Numbered from the stretch's first letter, positions 44,445 to 52,904 are shown. The stretch: 64,000 nucleotides of DNA from Roseibium marinum (GCF_002906165.1 NZ_PPCN01000001.1:1426001-1490000); one strand, 5' to 3'. The notes: generated by a model from the letters alone, not told the origin. A program made the numbers and translations.

Positions 44445-45332
44445 CTATTGCGGGCGCTGGTCCTCGGGCGTGTCGAGCTCCAGGGGGAAGGGGTCCTGAT
44501 CCGGCTTCTCCCGATCCGAGCGCAGGCTCCATTCGACAATTTCCGGTTCGAGATATTCAAGTCCGGGCAGGGCGGCGGTCGCGTCTCCCTCCCAGTTCGA
44601 CTTCGGCAGGTCGGTAAGCCATTCCGACTGCCATTTGCCGATTTTCCGGTCTTTGGCCTTCTGCGCGAGTTCTGTGATGTGCGAGGGAGCACCGGGCGCC
44701 GGATCCGCCCAGCCGTAGCGCACGAGCCGTGCGCTCAGGTCGACATTGCCGCGCCTGCAACTGCCGAGGATCTGTCCGGGCCCGATCTCCTCGATCTTTA
44801 TGCAGGTGATCTTGAACTGCCGGATCAGGCCTCTCAGAAACGTTCTGGCCCGGGCCCCGCACGGCCAGCTGCCGCCAAGCCGGGAAATGCAGGTTTCGTC
44901 GATCTTCAGGGGCTGGATATAGGCGAGCGTGACAACAAGCCTGTTCGACTGGATGCGGCCGCTGTCCAGAACCTGAACGCGTGTCAGCTCGATCGGCCCG
45001 TCGGGGATCGGCTCCACGGGCGGGTCCTTGAGTTCCAGATAGCGCTTGGAGGGTTCGACCCGCTTCAGATTGCCGCTGACCTTCGGTGCCGTCACGCCTT
45101 CCGGAGAGACGTTGCGGATATCAGCGGGAAGGGGCGCCGCGGAGGTCAGCCGTTCCGGTGCCTTCTGCAAAGCATTTGGAGAAGATGCGGCCACCTGTGT
45201 TGAGCTGTCCCGGGCCGCGCCGGCCGATTGCCCCTTGGAAATATCTGGAGGATCGCTCAGCAACAGCCAGGCGAACAGACCGCCGGTGACGGTCAGGAGA
45301 ATTGCAGGCACTACCAGAGGCCGAAGCTTCAT
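44445..45332 (-). CDS. SNase-like (thermonuclease fold) secreted or anchored protein, probably degenerate
   Basis: The ATG at 45332 gives 295 residues; the frame stays open far upstream across the DUF952 gene, which is a shadow. An N-terminal anchor (LVVPAILLTVTGGLFAWLLL) is followed by a Ser/Ala/Pro-rich linker. The C-terminal half has SNase fold features: CGARARTFLRGLIRQFKITC, GRxxxxC-like LGSCRRGNVDLSARLVRYGW and AQKAKDRKIGKWQ. The usual active-site Asp/Glu loop (GIDAPE in nucleases) reads YIQPLKIDE, so catalysis is doubtful. It may be a structural or nucleic-acid-binding protein in the periplasm. Confidence 0.72.
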   Translation of the reverse strand: MKLRPLVVPAILLTVTGGLFAWLLLSDPPDISKGQSAGAARDSSTQVAASSPNALQKAPERLTSAAPLPADIRNVSPEGVTAPKVSGNLKRVEPSKRYLELKDPPVEPIPDGPIELTRVQVLDSGRIQSNRLVVTLAYIQPLKIDETCISRLGGSWPCGARARTFLRGLIRQFKITCIKIEEIGPGQILGSCRRGNVDLSARLVRYGWADPAPGAPSHITELAQKAKDRKIGKWQSEWLTDLPKSNWEGDATAALPGLEYLEPEIVEWSLRSDREKPDQDPFPLELDTPEDQRPQ

Positions 45333-45560
45333 TCCAGGTTCTCTCGTTGTTCCTGTTTCGCCTGGACCATACAGTGCGTTCGTTCGATTGCCGAGGCTGC
45401 CATGCGGTTTGTTCCAGGCTTTTCCTGACATAGTACAGGACATCCCGCAAAGACCGGAAAGCCTTCTTGTCCGGGTGATCCCCTTTGAGTAGTGTCCCTG
45501 CCGGTCGAGGACAGCCGGCACGCGGGCAAGTGCCGAAAACGTATGGAGCCGGACAAACGC

Positions 45561-45905
45561 ATGAAATTGATATTCAAGATCGTTCCCAGGTCCCTCTGGC
45601 GGGAGGCGGTCGATAGCGGAGTGTTCAAGGGGGCCCCGGTCGATCTTGCCGACGGTTTCATCCACTTTTCCACTGTGGGCCAGGTCCGGGAAACGGCCGA
45701 AAAACATTTCGCCGAACAGCAGGATCTGCTGCTGGCGGCCTTCGAAGCCTCCGCTTTCGGCGACGCACTGAAGTGGGAACCCTCGCGGGGCGGGGCGCTG
45801 TTTCCACACCTTTATGATCAGCTCGATCCGGCCTGCGCAATCTGGGTGAAGGATCTGCCGCTGGCGGCCGACGGCAGCCATGTCTTTCCCGAACTTGGCC
45901 GATGA
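45561..45905 (+). CDS. DUF952 family protein
   Basis: From the ATG at 45561 the product has 114 residues: MKLIFKIVPRSLWREAVDSG, DLADGFIHFSTVGQVRETAE, LLLAAFEASAFGDALKWEPS and FPHLYDQLDPACAIWVKDLP. These are DUF952 signatures (IYKI, GFIHFS, FPHLYG-like). The family may be related to glutathione S-transferase or ADP-ribosyl-type folds; no activity is established. A nearby ATG five codons upstream is possible. It overlaps pyrD by four bases, so it is co-translated with it. Confidence 0.87.
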   Translation: MKLIFKIVPRSLWREAVDSGVFKGAPVDLADGFIHFSTVGQVRETAEKHFAEQQDLLLAAFEASAFGDALKWEPSRGGALFPHLYDQLDPACAIWVKDLPLAADGSHVFPELGR

Positions 45906-46996
45906 CCTTGCCCTTGCTTGAAAACGTGGCCCTCAAGGGTCTCCAGTGCCTGGACGCGGAAACCGCTCACCGCCTGACGGTGCTCGCCTTGAAATCGGGC
46001 CTGATGCCGGGCCGCAGAACTTCCGCCGATTCGCGCCTGGCCGTGAAGCTCTGGGACCTGACCTTCCCAAATCCAGTCGGCATGGCGGCCGGGTTCGACA
46101 AGAACGGCGAGGTTCCCGATGCGCTGCTGAAGCTGGGGTTCGGCTATACCGAGGTCGGTTCCGTCACGCCCAGGCCGCAATCCGGAAATCCGCGTCCCCG
46201 CGTCTTCCGCCTGCCCGCCGATCGCGGGGTCATCAACCGCTACGGATTCAACAACGAGGGCGAAGCGGCGCTGCGCCGGCGGCTGGACGCGCGTCCGACT
46301 TTAAACGGCATAGTCGGCATCAATATCGGAGCGAACAAGGACGCCAGGGATCGCGTGGCGGACTATGTCTCGGGCATTTTCGCGTTTGCCGACATGGCGT
46401 CCTATTTCACCGTCAACGTCTCCTCGCCGAACACGCCGGGCCTGAGGGATCTGCAGGGCCGGGCCGCGCTGGCGGAACTCCTCACCGGGGTCATATCCGC
46501 GCGGGACGAATGCACCGCCAAATTCGGACGCCACGTTCCCGTACTGCTCAAGATCGCGCCGGATGTGACGGACGGGGATCTGCGGGACGTTGTCGAAGAG
46601 GTGCTGGCCAAGAATGTCGACGGCCTGATTGTCTCCAACTCGACCCTCGGACGCGAGGGCCTGAGCGGTTCGGGACCGGCCGGGGAGGCCGGCGGCCTGT
46701 CCGGCACGCCCTTGTTCCGCAAATCCACCATCGTGCTTGCGCGCGCGCGCAAGCTCGCCGGACCCGATCTGCCGCTCATCGGCGTTGGAGGGATAGACAG
46801 CGCCCAAACCGCCTGGACCAAGATAACCGCCGGAGCCGATCTCCTGCAGCTGTATACGGCCCTGGTGTTCCGGGGACCCGGTCTGATCGAGGAGATCCTG
46901 TCGGGTCTGTCCGCCAGGCTGGAGGAGCACGGTCTGTCGTCCTTGCGCGAGGCAAGGGACGCCAATACCGAGGCCTGGGCGGCGGAGGCGCTTTAG
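45902..46996 (+). CDS. pyrD: Dihydroorotate dehydrogenase (quinone), class 2
   Basis: This 364-residue flavoprotein oxidises dihydroorotate to orotate in pyrimidine synthesis, passing electrons to quinone. An amphipathic N-terminal part (AHRLTVLALKSGLMPG) is the class 2 membrane-association region. FMN and substrate motifs are AAGFDKNGEVPDALLKLGFG, NRYGFNNEGEAALRRRL, NVSSPNTPGLRDLQGR (catalytic Ser near residue 173), LLKIAPDVTDGDLRDVVEEV and GVGGIDSAQTAW. The overlap with the DUF952 gene is a common rhizobial arrangement. Confidence 0.95.
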   Translation: MTLPLLENVALKGLQCLDAETAHRLTVLALKSGLMPGRRTSADSRLAVKLWDLTFPNPVGMAAGFDKNGEVPDALLKLGFGYTEVGSVTPRPQSGNPRPRVFRLPADRGVINRYGFNNEGEAALRRRLDARPTLNGIVGINIGANKDARDRVADYVSGIFAFADMASYFTVNVSSPNTPGLRDLQGRAALAELLTGVISARDECTAKFGRHVPVLLKIAPDVTDGDLRDVVEEVLAKNVDGLIVSNSTLGREGLSGSGPAGEAGGLSGTPLFRKSTIVLARARKLAGPDLPLIGVGGIDSAQTAWTKITAGADLLQLYTALVFRGPGLIEEILSGLSARLEEHGLSSLREARDANTEAWAAEAL

Positions 46997-47008
46997 TTCA
47001 GCTTTCCG

Positions 47009-48361
47009 TCAGGCATCCGCGAATGTCCGCGCCGCCCGCTTGCGGCAGGCGGCAAGCAGCGTGATGCCGCGTATCCCCAGGAACAGTTCGAGCGCCAGCC
47101 AGAGCCCGTGATTGCCGAGAAGCGGGAAAAGGATGTAGTAGGCGGCGATATAGGCCGCCAGCGAGATCAGCATCATGTTGCGCATGGTGTCGGACCAGGT
47201 GGCGCCAATGAAGACACCATCCATCTGAAACGCCAGAACACCGAGAAGCGGCGTCATGACGGCCCAGATCAGATAGGCGTCGCCGAGCGCGCGGACTTCC
47301 GGCACGGTGATCATGAAGGCGATCAGGGCAGGGCCGAAAATATAGAAGAAGACCGCGAGGCCGCCTGCCAGGGCAAAGCTCCAGAGCGCCGTGAGCTTCA
47401 ACGTCCTGTCAAACGCCGGCCGGTGCCTTGCGCCGACCGCCCGCCCCGCCAGTTGTTCCGCAGCCGTCGCGAGACCATCGAGGAAATATCCGGAGACGAG
47501 AACGAATTTTTCCAGCACCGCGTTGGCGGCCAGCATCGCGTCGCCCTGGTCGGCTGAGCGGGCCATGAAAAACGCATAGGCGTAGAGAAGGGCGAAGGAC
47601 CGGATCATGATGTCCCGGTTCACCGCCATCATGCGCATCAGCAGCCGCCGGTCGAACACCACCGCGAGAGCGGGCCACGAACCCCGTTTGACGCTGGCGA
47701 GAACCAGCACAAGGCCGAGCGCCATCGCCGCGAACTCGCTGAGAACGGTGGCGAGCGCGACCCCTTCGACGCTCCAGCCCAGCCCGATGACGAACCAGAC
47801 GCTGAGTGCGATATTGATGCTGTTGAGGAACAACTGCAGCACCAGGGCCGTTCCGGCGCGGCCCAGACCTATCAGCCAGCCCAGAATGGCGTAATTGGCG
47901 AGCAGGAACGGCGCACTGAAAATCCGCACGTCGAAATAACGTACTGTCGCCGCCTGCACTTCGGAACTGCCGCCGAGAAACCACAGGCCCGCCTCGCGGA
48001 CCGGGGCATGCAAGGCGATGATCGCAAGGCCGCCGATGGCGGCAATGATCAGCGCCCTGAGAAGCGTTGCCCTGATTTCCACGTCGTTGCGGGCGCCGAG
48101 AGCCTGCGCGGTCAGTCCGGTGGTGCCGGATCGCAGGAAGTTGAAGCTGGTGAAGGCCAGGTCGAAGATGATGCCGCCCATGGCGATACCGCCGAGCAGC
48201 GCGGCATCGCCGAGCCGTCCGATCACCGCCATGTCGACGACACCGAGCAGGGGCGTCGACAGATAGCCAAGCGTCATTGGAATGGCGACGGCAAGCACCG
48301 AGCGGTGAGTCACCGTGAAGGCCAGTCGCGACGGATCGTTGATGGTGGCGGATTGGGTCAT
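47009..48361 (-). CDS. MATE family multidrug efflux transporter (DinF-like)
   Basis: From the ATG at 48361 the product has 450 residues and twelve predicted membrane helices. The N-terminal start is AFTVTHRSVLAVAIPMTLGY, then LSTPLLGVVDMAVIGRLGDA, IFDLAFTSFNFLRSGTTGLT and ATVLSEFAAMALGL, as in the DinF branch of MATE exporters, which use H+ or Na+ to expel cationic compounds. The frame opens 18 codons further upstream. It is convergent with pyrD, 12 bases apart, and divergent from the histone-deacetylase-family gene. Confidence 0.92.
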   Translation of the reverse strand: MTQSATINDPSRLAFTVTHRSVLAVAIPMTLGYLSTPLLGVVDMAVIGRLGDAALLGGIAMGGIIFDLAFTSFNFLRSGTTGLTAQALGARNDVEIRATLLRALIIAAIGGLAIIALHAPVREAGLWFLGGSSEVQAATVRYFDVRIFSAPFLLANYAILGWLIGLGRAGTALVLQLFLNSINIALSVWFVIGLGWSVEGVALATVLSEFAAMALGLVLVLASVKRGSWPALAVVFDRRLLMRMMAVNRDIMIRSFALLYAYAFFMARSADQGDAMLAANAVLEKFVLVSGYFLDGLATAAEQLAGRAVGARHRPAFDRTLKLTALWSFALAGGLAVFFYIFGPALIAFMITVPEVRALGDAYLIWAVMTPLLGVLAFQMDGVFIGATWSDTMRNMMLISLAAYIAAYYILFPLLGNHGLWLALELFLGIRGITLLAACRKRAARTFADA

Positions 48362-48510
48362 GGAGGCTCGTATGGGCAGGAAAACCTTCTTGTCCGGCTT
48401 TGGCCGGTTCGTCAAATGTTTTCCGCGCCTTGTCTCCCCCCGGAACGAACGGCAAGGCTCTGACTTTCGAAAGGATGCCAGAATGGAAAACCCGCCATAT
48501 AGTGTCCACC

Positions 48511-49455
48511 ATGACCATGCCGATTGTCCATCATCCGGCCTATTGCGCCGATCTGCCCGCCAATCACCGGTTTCCGATGGACAAGTTCCGGGCGGTTGCC
48601 GAACTGATCCGCGCGGAAGGTCTGCTGGACGGCGGCAGTTTCTTTCGGCCCCGGCCGGCGCCCTTCGAATGGGTCGCCCTGGCGCATGATCCCGCCTATG
48701 TGGACCAGGTGTTCAACGGCACGGTTCCGGAAAGGATCGCCCGGGAGATCGGCTTTCCGATGCGCGAGGACATCGCGCTGCGGGCACGCTGTGCGACAGG
48801 CGGGACGGTCCTTACCTGCTATCTGGCGCTGGAACACGGGATTGCCTGCAACACGGCCGGGGGCAGTCATCATGCCCGAAAGGCGCATGGTGCGGGGTTC
48901 TGCGTATTCAACGATGTCGCGGTCGCGGTCCGGGTCATGCAGGCGGACGGGGCCATCGGCAAGGCGCTGATCGTCGATCTCGACGTGCATCAGGGAGACG
49001 GCACCGCCGACATCTTCCAGGGCGACCCGGACATTTTCACGTTTTCAATGCATTCGGAAAGAAATTATCCGGTCCGCAAGATCCCCTCGCATCTCGATAT
49101 GGGCTTGCCCGACGCGACCGCAGACGCACTCTATCTGGAACGGCTCGCGGAGGTCCTTCCGGCGCTTGTGAAACAGGAGGCCTGGGATATCGTGATCTTC
49201 AATGCCGGTGTCGATCCCTACGAACATGACCGCCTGGGCCGCCTGGCGCTGACGCGCGAAGGACTGCGACTGCGGGACCGATTCGTGATCGAGACGGTCG
49301 CGGCCACCGGTATTCCTCTGGCCGGTGTCCTGGGTGGGGGCTATTCAACCGATATCGAGGAACTCGCCGACCGTCACCTGACGCTGCATCGCAGTGCGAT
49401 CGCCGTCTCCGCGGGGAAAGTGAATGGTCAGGCGATGGTTCAGGTGCCAGGCTGA
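48511..49455 (+). CDS. Histone deacetylase family protein
   Basis: From the ATG at 48511 (ATG at 48517 is also possible) the product has 314 residues. The zinc-enzyme signature is complete: NTAGGSHHARKAHGAGFCVF (tandem His of the charge relay), LIVDLDVHQGDGTADIFQGD (zinc ligands Asp158 and His160) and FNAGVDPYEHDRLGRLALT (third zinc Asp), plus GVLGGGYSTD. Bacterial members deacetylate acetylpolyamines or other small N-acetyl compounds, or act on lysine side chains. The upstream neighbour is a divergent MATE pump. The substrate is unknown. Confidence 0.92.
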   Translation: MTMPIVHHPAYCADLPANHRFPMDKFRAVAELIRAEGLLDGGSFFRPRPAPFEWVALAHDPAYVDQVFNGTVPERIAREIGFPMREDIALRARCATGGTVLTCYLALEHGIACNTAGGSHHARKAHGAGFCVFNDVAVAVRVMQADGAIGKALIVDLDVHQGDGTADIFQGDPDIFTFSMHSERNYPVRKIPSHLDMGLPDATADALYLERLAEVLPALVKQEAWDIVIFNAGVDPYEHDRLGRLALTREGLRLRDRFVIETVAATGIPLAGVLGGGYSTDIEELADRHLTLHRSAIAVSAGKVNGQAMVQVPG

Positions 49456-49504
49456 GCCAGCCATCGGAGGCTTGAGAGCTTTCGGAAAGGGTGTGACCCA
49501 AGCC

Positions 49505-50548
49505 TCAGACAATCACTTCCGAGATGGTGGCCGTTATGCCGACAGTGGAAACACTGGCGCCGATCCCGACTTCGGTTGAGGTCGTCAGTGAGGAGGGAGC
49601 GGGCAGTCCCGCCCCGGGTTCAAGGGCGCGTTCCAGGTCAGGATCGTTCAGAGCCCTTTTCCCGGCTTTCAGGTTTTCACGGACATCCTTGAGCTCTTTC
49701 CCGGCGTCCTCGTCATCTTCCTTGGCGAGTTTCTCCAGCCGGTCGGCCAATACCTTGATTTCCTGAGCCATTTTGCGCAATTCCTCGCGCTGGGCTTTCA
49801 GGCCCGCCCCTCGGCCGGACCGATAGGCCTTGTCCGCTTCTTCCTGGCGTTCCGTGTAGGTTTGAATGGCGGTCGTCAGGTCTGCTTTCCAGCCGGCCTC
49901 TTCGTCCTGCTCTTCTTCTTCGCCGGGTGCGGTCTCACCGGATGTCGCGGAAGCTCCGCCCTCTTCATTGGACGGCTCGGTCGCGGGCGGTTGAGCAGTG
50001 GTGGGCGTGGTGCCTCCCGTTGAAGGGACCGCATCGAGTGTTTCGGTGGAGGCATCTGTGGGATTGACGGCCGTGCCGGAGGTCCCAGTGGCATTGATGA
50101 CGTTTCCCGCAGAGCTTGCCGTGGCCGATATCATCGATGCGGAATTTCCCGAGACCAAGGCACTTCCGGCTTTCGCAAGCCCCTGGGAAGCGGTCTTGAA
50201 TTCCTTGGAAATCTGCTTCAGCTCCTTGAGCAGCCGCTCCGCCTGCTCGGGCGACGCGAAGCGCAGCATCTCCTTGAGCTGTTCGATCCGCTGCTTGATC
50301 TGGGAGATCTTCTGGCTGCGTGTCGACTCCTGGTTGTTCTCGACGGATCTGGCGAGGCTGCTGTTGAGTTCGACGGATTCCTTGTAGTCTTCAAAAAGCG
50401 ATTGCGCGGCTTCTTCACTGTCAAAGCCGACGGTCGTCATGAGGGTCTCGGCTGTGGACAGCTGCCTGGAAATATTGAGGTTTTCCTGTCCGGAGCGGAA
50501 CGCGAACCTCTGGAAACCAGCCGATTGAAGAAGAGAGGAAACAGACAT
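49505..50548 (-). CDS. Unknown coiled-coil protein with a perfect CtrA box upstream
   Basis: The ATG at 50548 has GAGG nine bases upstream; a GTG one codon earlier is possible. It gives 347 residues. The N terminus (VSSLLQSAGFQRFAFRSGQ) is not a signal peptide. A coiled coil runs about residues 75-125 (QKISQIKQRIEQLKEMLRFA, LKELKQISKEFKTA), then a Ser/Thr/Ala/Pro-rich acidic linker (about 130-225), a second charged coiled coil (about 230-310, ELRKMAQEIKVLADRLEKLA) and a Ser/Thr/Val-rich C terminus. I do not recognise the family. The CtrA box suggests a cell-cycle, surface or motility role. Confidence 0.8.
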   Translation of the reverse strand: MSVSSLLQSAGFQRFAFRSGQENLNISRQLSTAETLMTTVGFDSEEAAQSLFEDYKESVELNSSLARSVENNQESTRSQKISQIKQRIEQLKEMLRFASPEQAERLLKELKQISKEFKTASQGLAKAGSALVSGNSASMISATASSAGNVINATGTSGTAVNPTDASTETLDAVPSTGGTTPTTAQPPATEPSNEEGGASATSGETAPGEEEEQDEEAGWKADLTTAIQTYTERQEEADKAYRSGRGAGLKAQREELRKMAQEIKVLADRLEKLAKEDDEDAGKELKDVRENLKAGKRALNDPDLERALEPGAGLPAPSSLTTSTEVGIGASVSTVGITATISEVIV

Positions 50549-50600
50549 CACCAGCCTCGCGCAGGTGGGAAAGGATACGATCAGTTTCTCTTCACACTGG

Positions 50601-50615
50601 TTAACAGAGTCTTAA
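50601..50615. promoter_or_regulatory. Perfect CtrA box containing a GANTC site
   Basis: TTAACAGAGTCTTAA matches the CtrA consensus TTAA-N7-TTAA exactly. Its spacer contains GAGTC, a CcrM methylation site (GANTC). It lies 53 bases before the start of the coiled-coil gene on the minus strand, in promoter range. CtrA activation or repression, modulated by methylation state or GcrA, is a reasonable inference. Confidence 0.65.
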
Positions 50616-50657
50616 CTTCGCCGTCCGGTTGCGGGGGAGTTTCGCCGGCAAACGGTG

Positions 50658-50889
50658 CTTATACCAAAGAGTGTTGATTATGACTCATCTGACCGATTTT
50701 GGACGCGCTTCGGCAAGACGTGCAACGCAGCCCGAAGGACGTCCAAAACCGGCCTTCGGTGGATCATCCCCGCCCGCCGGACGTCGTTGCACCGCTTGCC
50801 CGGTCAACCAGACCGCACTGCGCGATGCGCCTTGCCGGCATACGGGAATGGTTCATCAGATGGGTCATAATCAACACTCTTTGGTATTA
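50658..50889 (-). repeat. Structured MITE-like element, copy 2
   Basis: Read on the minus strand this 232-base element begins TAATACCAA and ends TTGGTATAAG, exactly like copy 1 at 13561-13828. Its arms (ATACCAAAGAGTGTTGAT and onwards, 32 bases, one or two mismatches) are different in sequence from copy 1 but equally self-complementary. Shared blocks are CCCAT-x-TGATG, GCCGGCAAGGCGC, GTCCGGCGGGC and CCACCGAAGGCCG. Two internal hairpins (CGGTC/GACCG and TTTTGGACG/CGTCCAAAA) sit in the same places as in copy 1. The first TAA of the element is the stop codon of the gene at 50887-51162. Confidence 0.85.
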
Positions 50890-51162
50890 CCGGCTCCGCC
50901 CCATGGACATGATCCGGATCACCAGCCATATCGGCACGACGACGATCGCACCGATAAGCAGATAGCCGCCGAGGCGTCCGATTGCATGGAAGCCCATGTT
51001 CCACAGCCGCTCGACGAATTCGACCGCCATGTTGACGAGGTCAAGAGGATCCAGGTTGAGGGCCGAAAGCACGATGCCGACCACGAACGAGAGGAACACG
51101 AGCCGCAACAGCACCTGCGCGGGCGAGCCTCCCAGAAAACGGCTCAAGCCGGTGTCGGACAT
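50887..51162 (-). CDS. Small DUF6460-like membrane protein
   Basis: The ATG at 51162 has AGGAGA at good spacing and gives 91 residues. It reads MSDTGLSRFLGGSPAQVLLR, with helices LVFLSFVVGIVLSALNL and GGYLLIGAIVVVPIWLVIR, linked by DPLDLVNMAVEFVERLWNMG. This fits the small two-helix DUF6460 family of Rhizobiales, of unknown role. Its TAA stop is supplied by the end of the structured repeat element, so the native C terminus may have been changed by insertion. Confidence 0.8.
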   Translation of the reverse strand: MSDTGLSRFLGGSPAQVLLRLVFLSFVVGIVLSALNLDPLDLVNMAVEFVERLWNMGFHAIGRLGGYLLIGAIVVVPIWLVIRIMSMGRSR

Positions 51163-51644
51163 GTCTTTCTCCTGATTGACGTTGATAGCGGATTTCTTGG
51201 CGAAAGTTAGGAACAAATCATTCCGATTACAATGCGCAAGCACGCAGCCTGTCTGAGGCGGTGAAACGGCGCCGAGAGGAAAATGGTGTATCGACAAATA
51301 TCCGGATTAATTACATGTGGTGGCGTAAATGGTAAAATTCTGTTCGTCTCAGGCCAAAGACGCAAGTGATCCTGTCAGCTAAGGTTATCGTCAGGAATGC
51401 TTACCCGGGCATTTGCGGTTACCCACAGTCGCTTTCGTCCGGAACTTCCTCGAGCTGCAGTGAAAGACAGACTTCGGATCAAATTCGAGAAGGATCCGGC
51501 CAAGAAAACTTTCACGCTGCAGAGTGGCCCCTGACACCAGGGAATAATCGGACGGTTTTTTCTTAAAAGCACGTCTGGAACCACTGTGTGTGCCGGACGA
51601 TCGAACAAAAGTCTCGATATCTGCCGGGTGAAGGAATTATCTCA
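51163..51644. other. Gene-free stretch with nested RNA-like secondary structure
   Basis: No convincing protein lies in this stretch. CTGCAGTGAAAG (51455-51466) pairs with CTTTCAC-g-CTGCAG (51509-51522), enclosing CGGATC (51475-51480) paired with GATCCG (51493-51498). A small CCCTG/CAGGG hairpin and TTTTTT (51556-51561) follow. Together with the orphan plus-strand terminator at 51645, this could be a small RNA gene read on the plus strand. There is no clear promoter, so this is only a candidate. Confidence 0.35.
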
Positions 51645-51690
51645 GGCACGGCGACGGGTCAGCCCGTCACGTCTCCGTGCCGCAATTTTT
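51645..51690 (+). terminator. Orphan plus-strand terminator
   Basis: GGCACGG (51645-51651) pairs with CCGTGCC (about 51675-51681), with an inner GACGGG/CCCGTC stem, followed by AATTTTT. The T run is on the plus strand, but no plus-strand gene precedes it. The minus-strand AraC gene ends 23 bases away, so the hairpin could also serve that gene without a T run. Confidence 0.6.
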
Positions 51691-51712
51691 CCTGAGCGCG
51701 CGGTCCACCGCT

Positions 51713-52735
51713 TTATCGGGCCTGACTGGCAGGCGCTTCCCGCACTTTCCTGGGCGAGACGCCAAACCAGCTCTTGACGGCTCTTGAAAATGTGCTCAGT
51801 TCGGAAAATCCCAGCAGATAAGCGATCTCTTTCATCGGCAGTCCCGTGCTTCGCAGATATCTTTCGGCCGCGGAGCGCCGGATTTCTTCGCTGAGTTTGC
51901 GGAAGCTCGTTCCTTCCTTTTCCAGAACACGTTGCACGGCTCTTTGGGACATGCCCAGCTTCGCCGAGATTTGCGGCAGCGTGCAGGACCCGTTCGAAAG
52001 GCTCGAGGCGACTTCATTGGCAATTCTGGAAAGCGGCGATTCAAGCTGGTCGAATGATTCCATCTCGCTGACGGCTGCCTTCAGAATGATTTCGTACAAA
52101 TAGGCATCGTTGCGGCGCAGCCGCCGCGAAAGCAGCGCGCGCGGAAAGGAAATCCGATTATGCGGGGCACAGAATTTCAGCCGCCCCTGATACTTCTTCT
52201 GAAAGGCTGAGGTGTTCTTCGGCTCGGGCGTCGCCAGCTCGATCAGAATCGGCGGGACATTCATGTCCAAAGCGTGCTCAAGTTGCTGGGCGGCCCAGCC
52301 GATACGGGCGAACATGTTCTGCTGCCAATTGCCGCGCCCTTCCAGAATCGGCCATTCGACATAGCCGCTTGTTTCGGTTTCCTGGAACTTGATCCGATAG
52401 GCGTTCGAGCGGATCGGCATGTACTTTACCCAGGCCTGACAGGCGTCGCGCAAGGTGGGGGCGCAGGCAAACAGGTAATCGAAGATGGAAAAGCAGCCGA
52501 TTTCGATATTGTTGAAGAGATCGAACATCACCGCGTCGTTGCCCAGTGTCTCGGCAACATGCTCAAAGACCGCATGCCAGGCGGTGATCGGCACAACCCC
52601 GCGAGGGTCTTCGAGACTGGACAGTTCGAAACCGTAAATACGCGCGATATGGGGCCAGTCCAAATTCTCATTTGAACAGATATCACGCAAGACACGGAAT
52701 ACGTCAGCGCGCGCCCACTCGCCTTCTAGCGGCAT
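51713..52735 (-). CDS. AraC family transcriptional regulator (OruR/ArgR-like N-terminal domain)
   Basis: This 340-residue protein has a long ligand domain of the Arabinose_bd type (about 20-200: LDWPHIARIYGFELSSLEDP, VVPITAWHAVFEHVAETLG, DYLFACAPTLRDACQAWVKY). A C-terminal AraC DNA-binding domain (about 240-335) has LPQISAKLGMSQRAVQRVLE and MKEIAYLLGFSELSTFSRAV KSWFGVSP. Relatives often respond to amino or fatty acid derivatives. The next gene upstream on the same strand is fadJ-like, and a terminator lies between them, so it has its own promoter. A link to fatty acid metabolism is possible but unproven. Confidence 0.9.
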   Translation of the reverse strand: MPLEGEWARADVFRVLRDICSNENLDWPHIARIYGFELSSLEDPRGVVPITAWHAVFEHVAETLGNDAVMFDLFNNIEIGCFSIFDYLFACAPTLRDACQAWVKYMPIRSNAYRIKFQETETSGYVEWPILEGRGNWQQNMFARIGWAAQQLEHALDMNVPPILIELATPEPKNTSAFQKKYQGRLKFCAPHNRISFPRALLSRRLRRNDAYLYEIILKAAVSEMESFDQLESPLSRIANEVASSLSNGSCTLPQISAKLGMSQRAVQRVLEKEGTSFRKLSEEIRRSAAERYLRSTGLPMKEIAYLLGFSELSTFSRAVKSWFGVSPRKVREAPASQAR

Positions 52736-52853
52736 CTACTTCTCCCGCCGACCCCTGCACAACTGTTGTTTACAACTTTGCATGATGACACGCGATGGAT
52801 CAAGTTTTGTCGCAATTCGCTAACACCTATTGCATATGCATTAGGCAAAACTA

Positions 52854-52896
52854 TCAATGCCGCCGCCCCGCCCTCCCTGGCGGGAAGCGGCATTGA
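52854..52896 (-). terminator. Terminator of the beta-oxidation operon
   Basis: TCAATGCCGC (52854-52863) pairs with GCGGCATTGA (52887-52896), with a CCCGCC/GGCGGG inner stem. Read on the minus strand it follows the FadJ stop by about nine bases and is followed by TAGTTTTGCC, a weak T run. Confidence 0.7.
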
Positions 52897-52904
52897 GAGT
52901 GCGG

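Noticed and set aside
50655-51004. Small open frames inside repeat copy 2
   Set aside because: No conserved protein between the two copies; conservation lies in structure and short DNA blocks.
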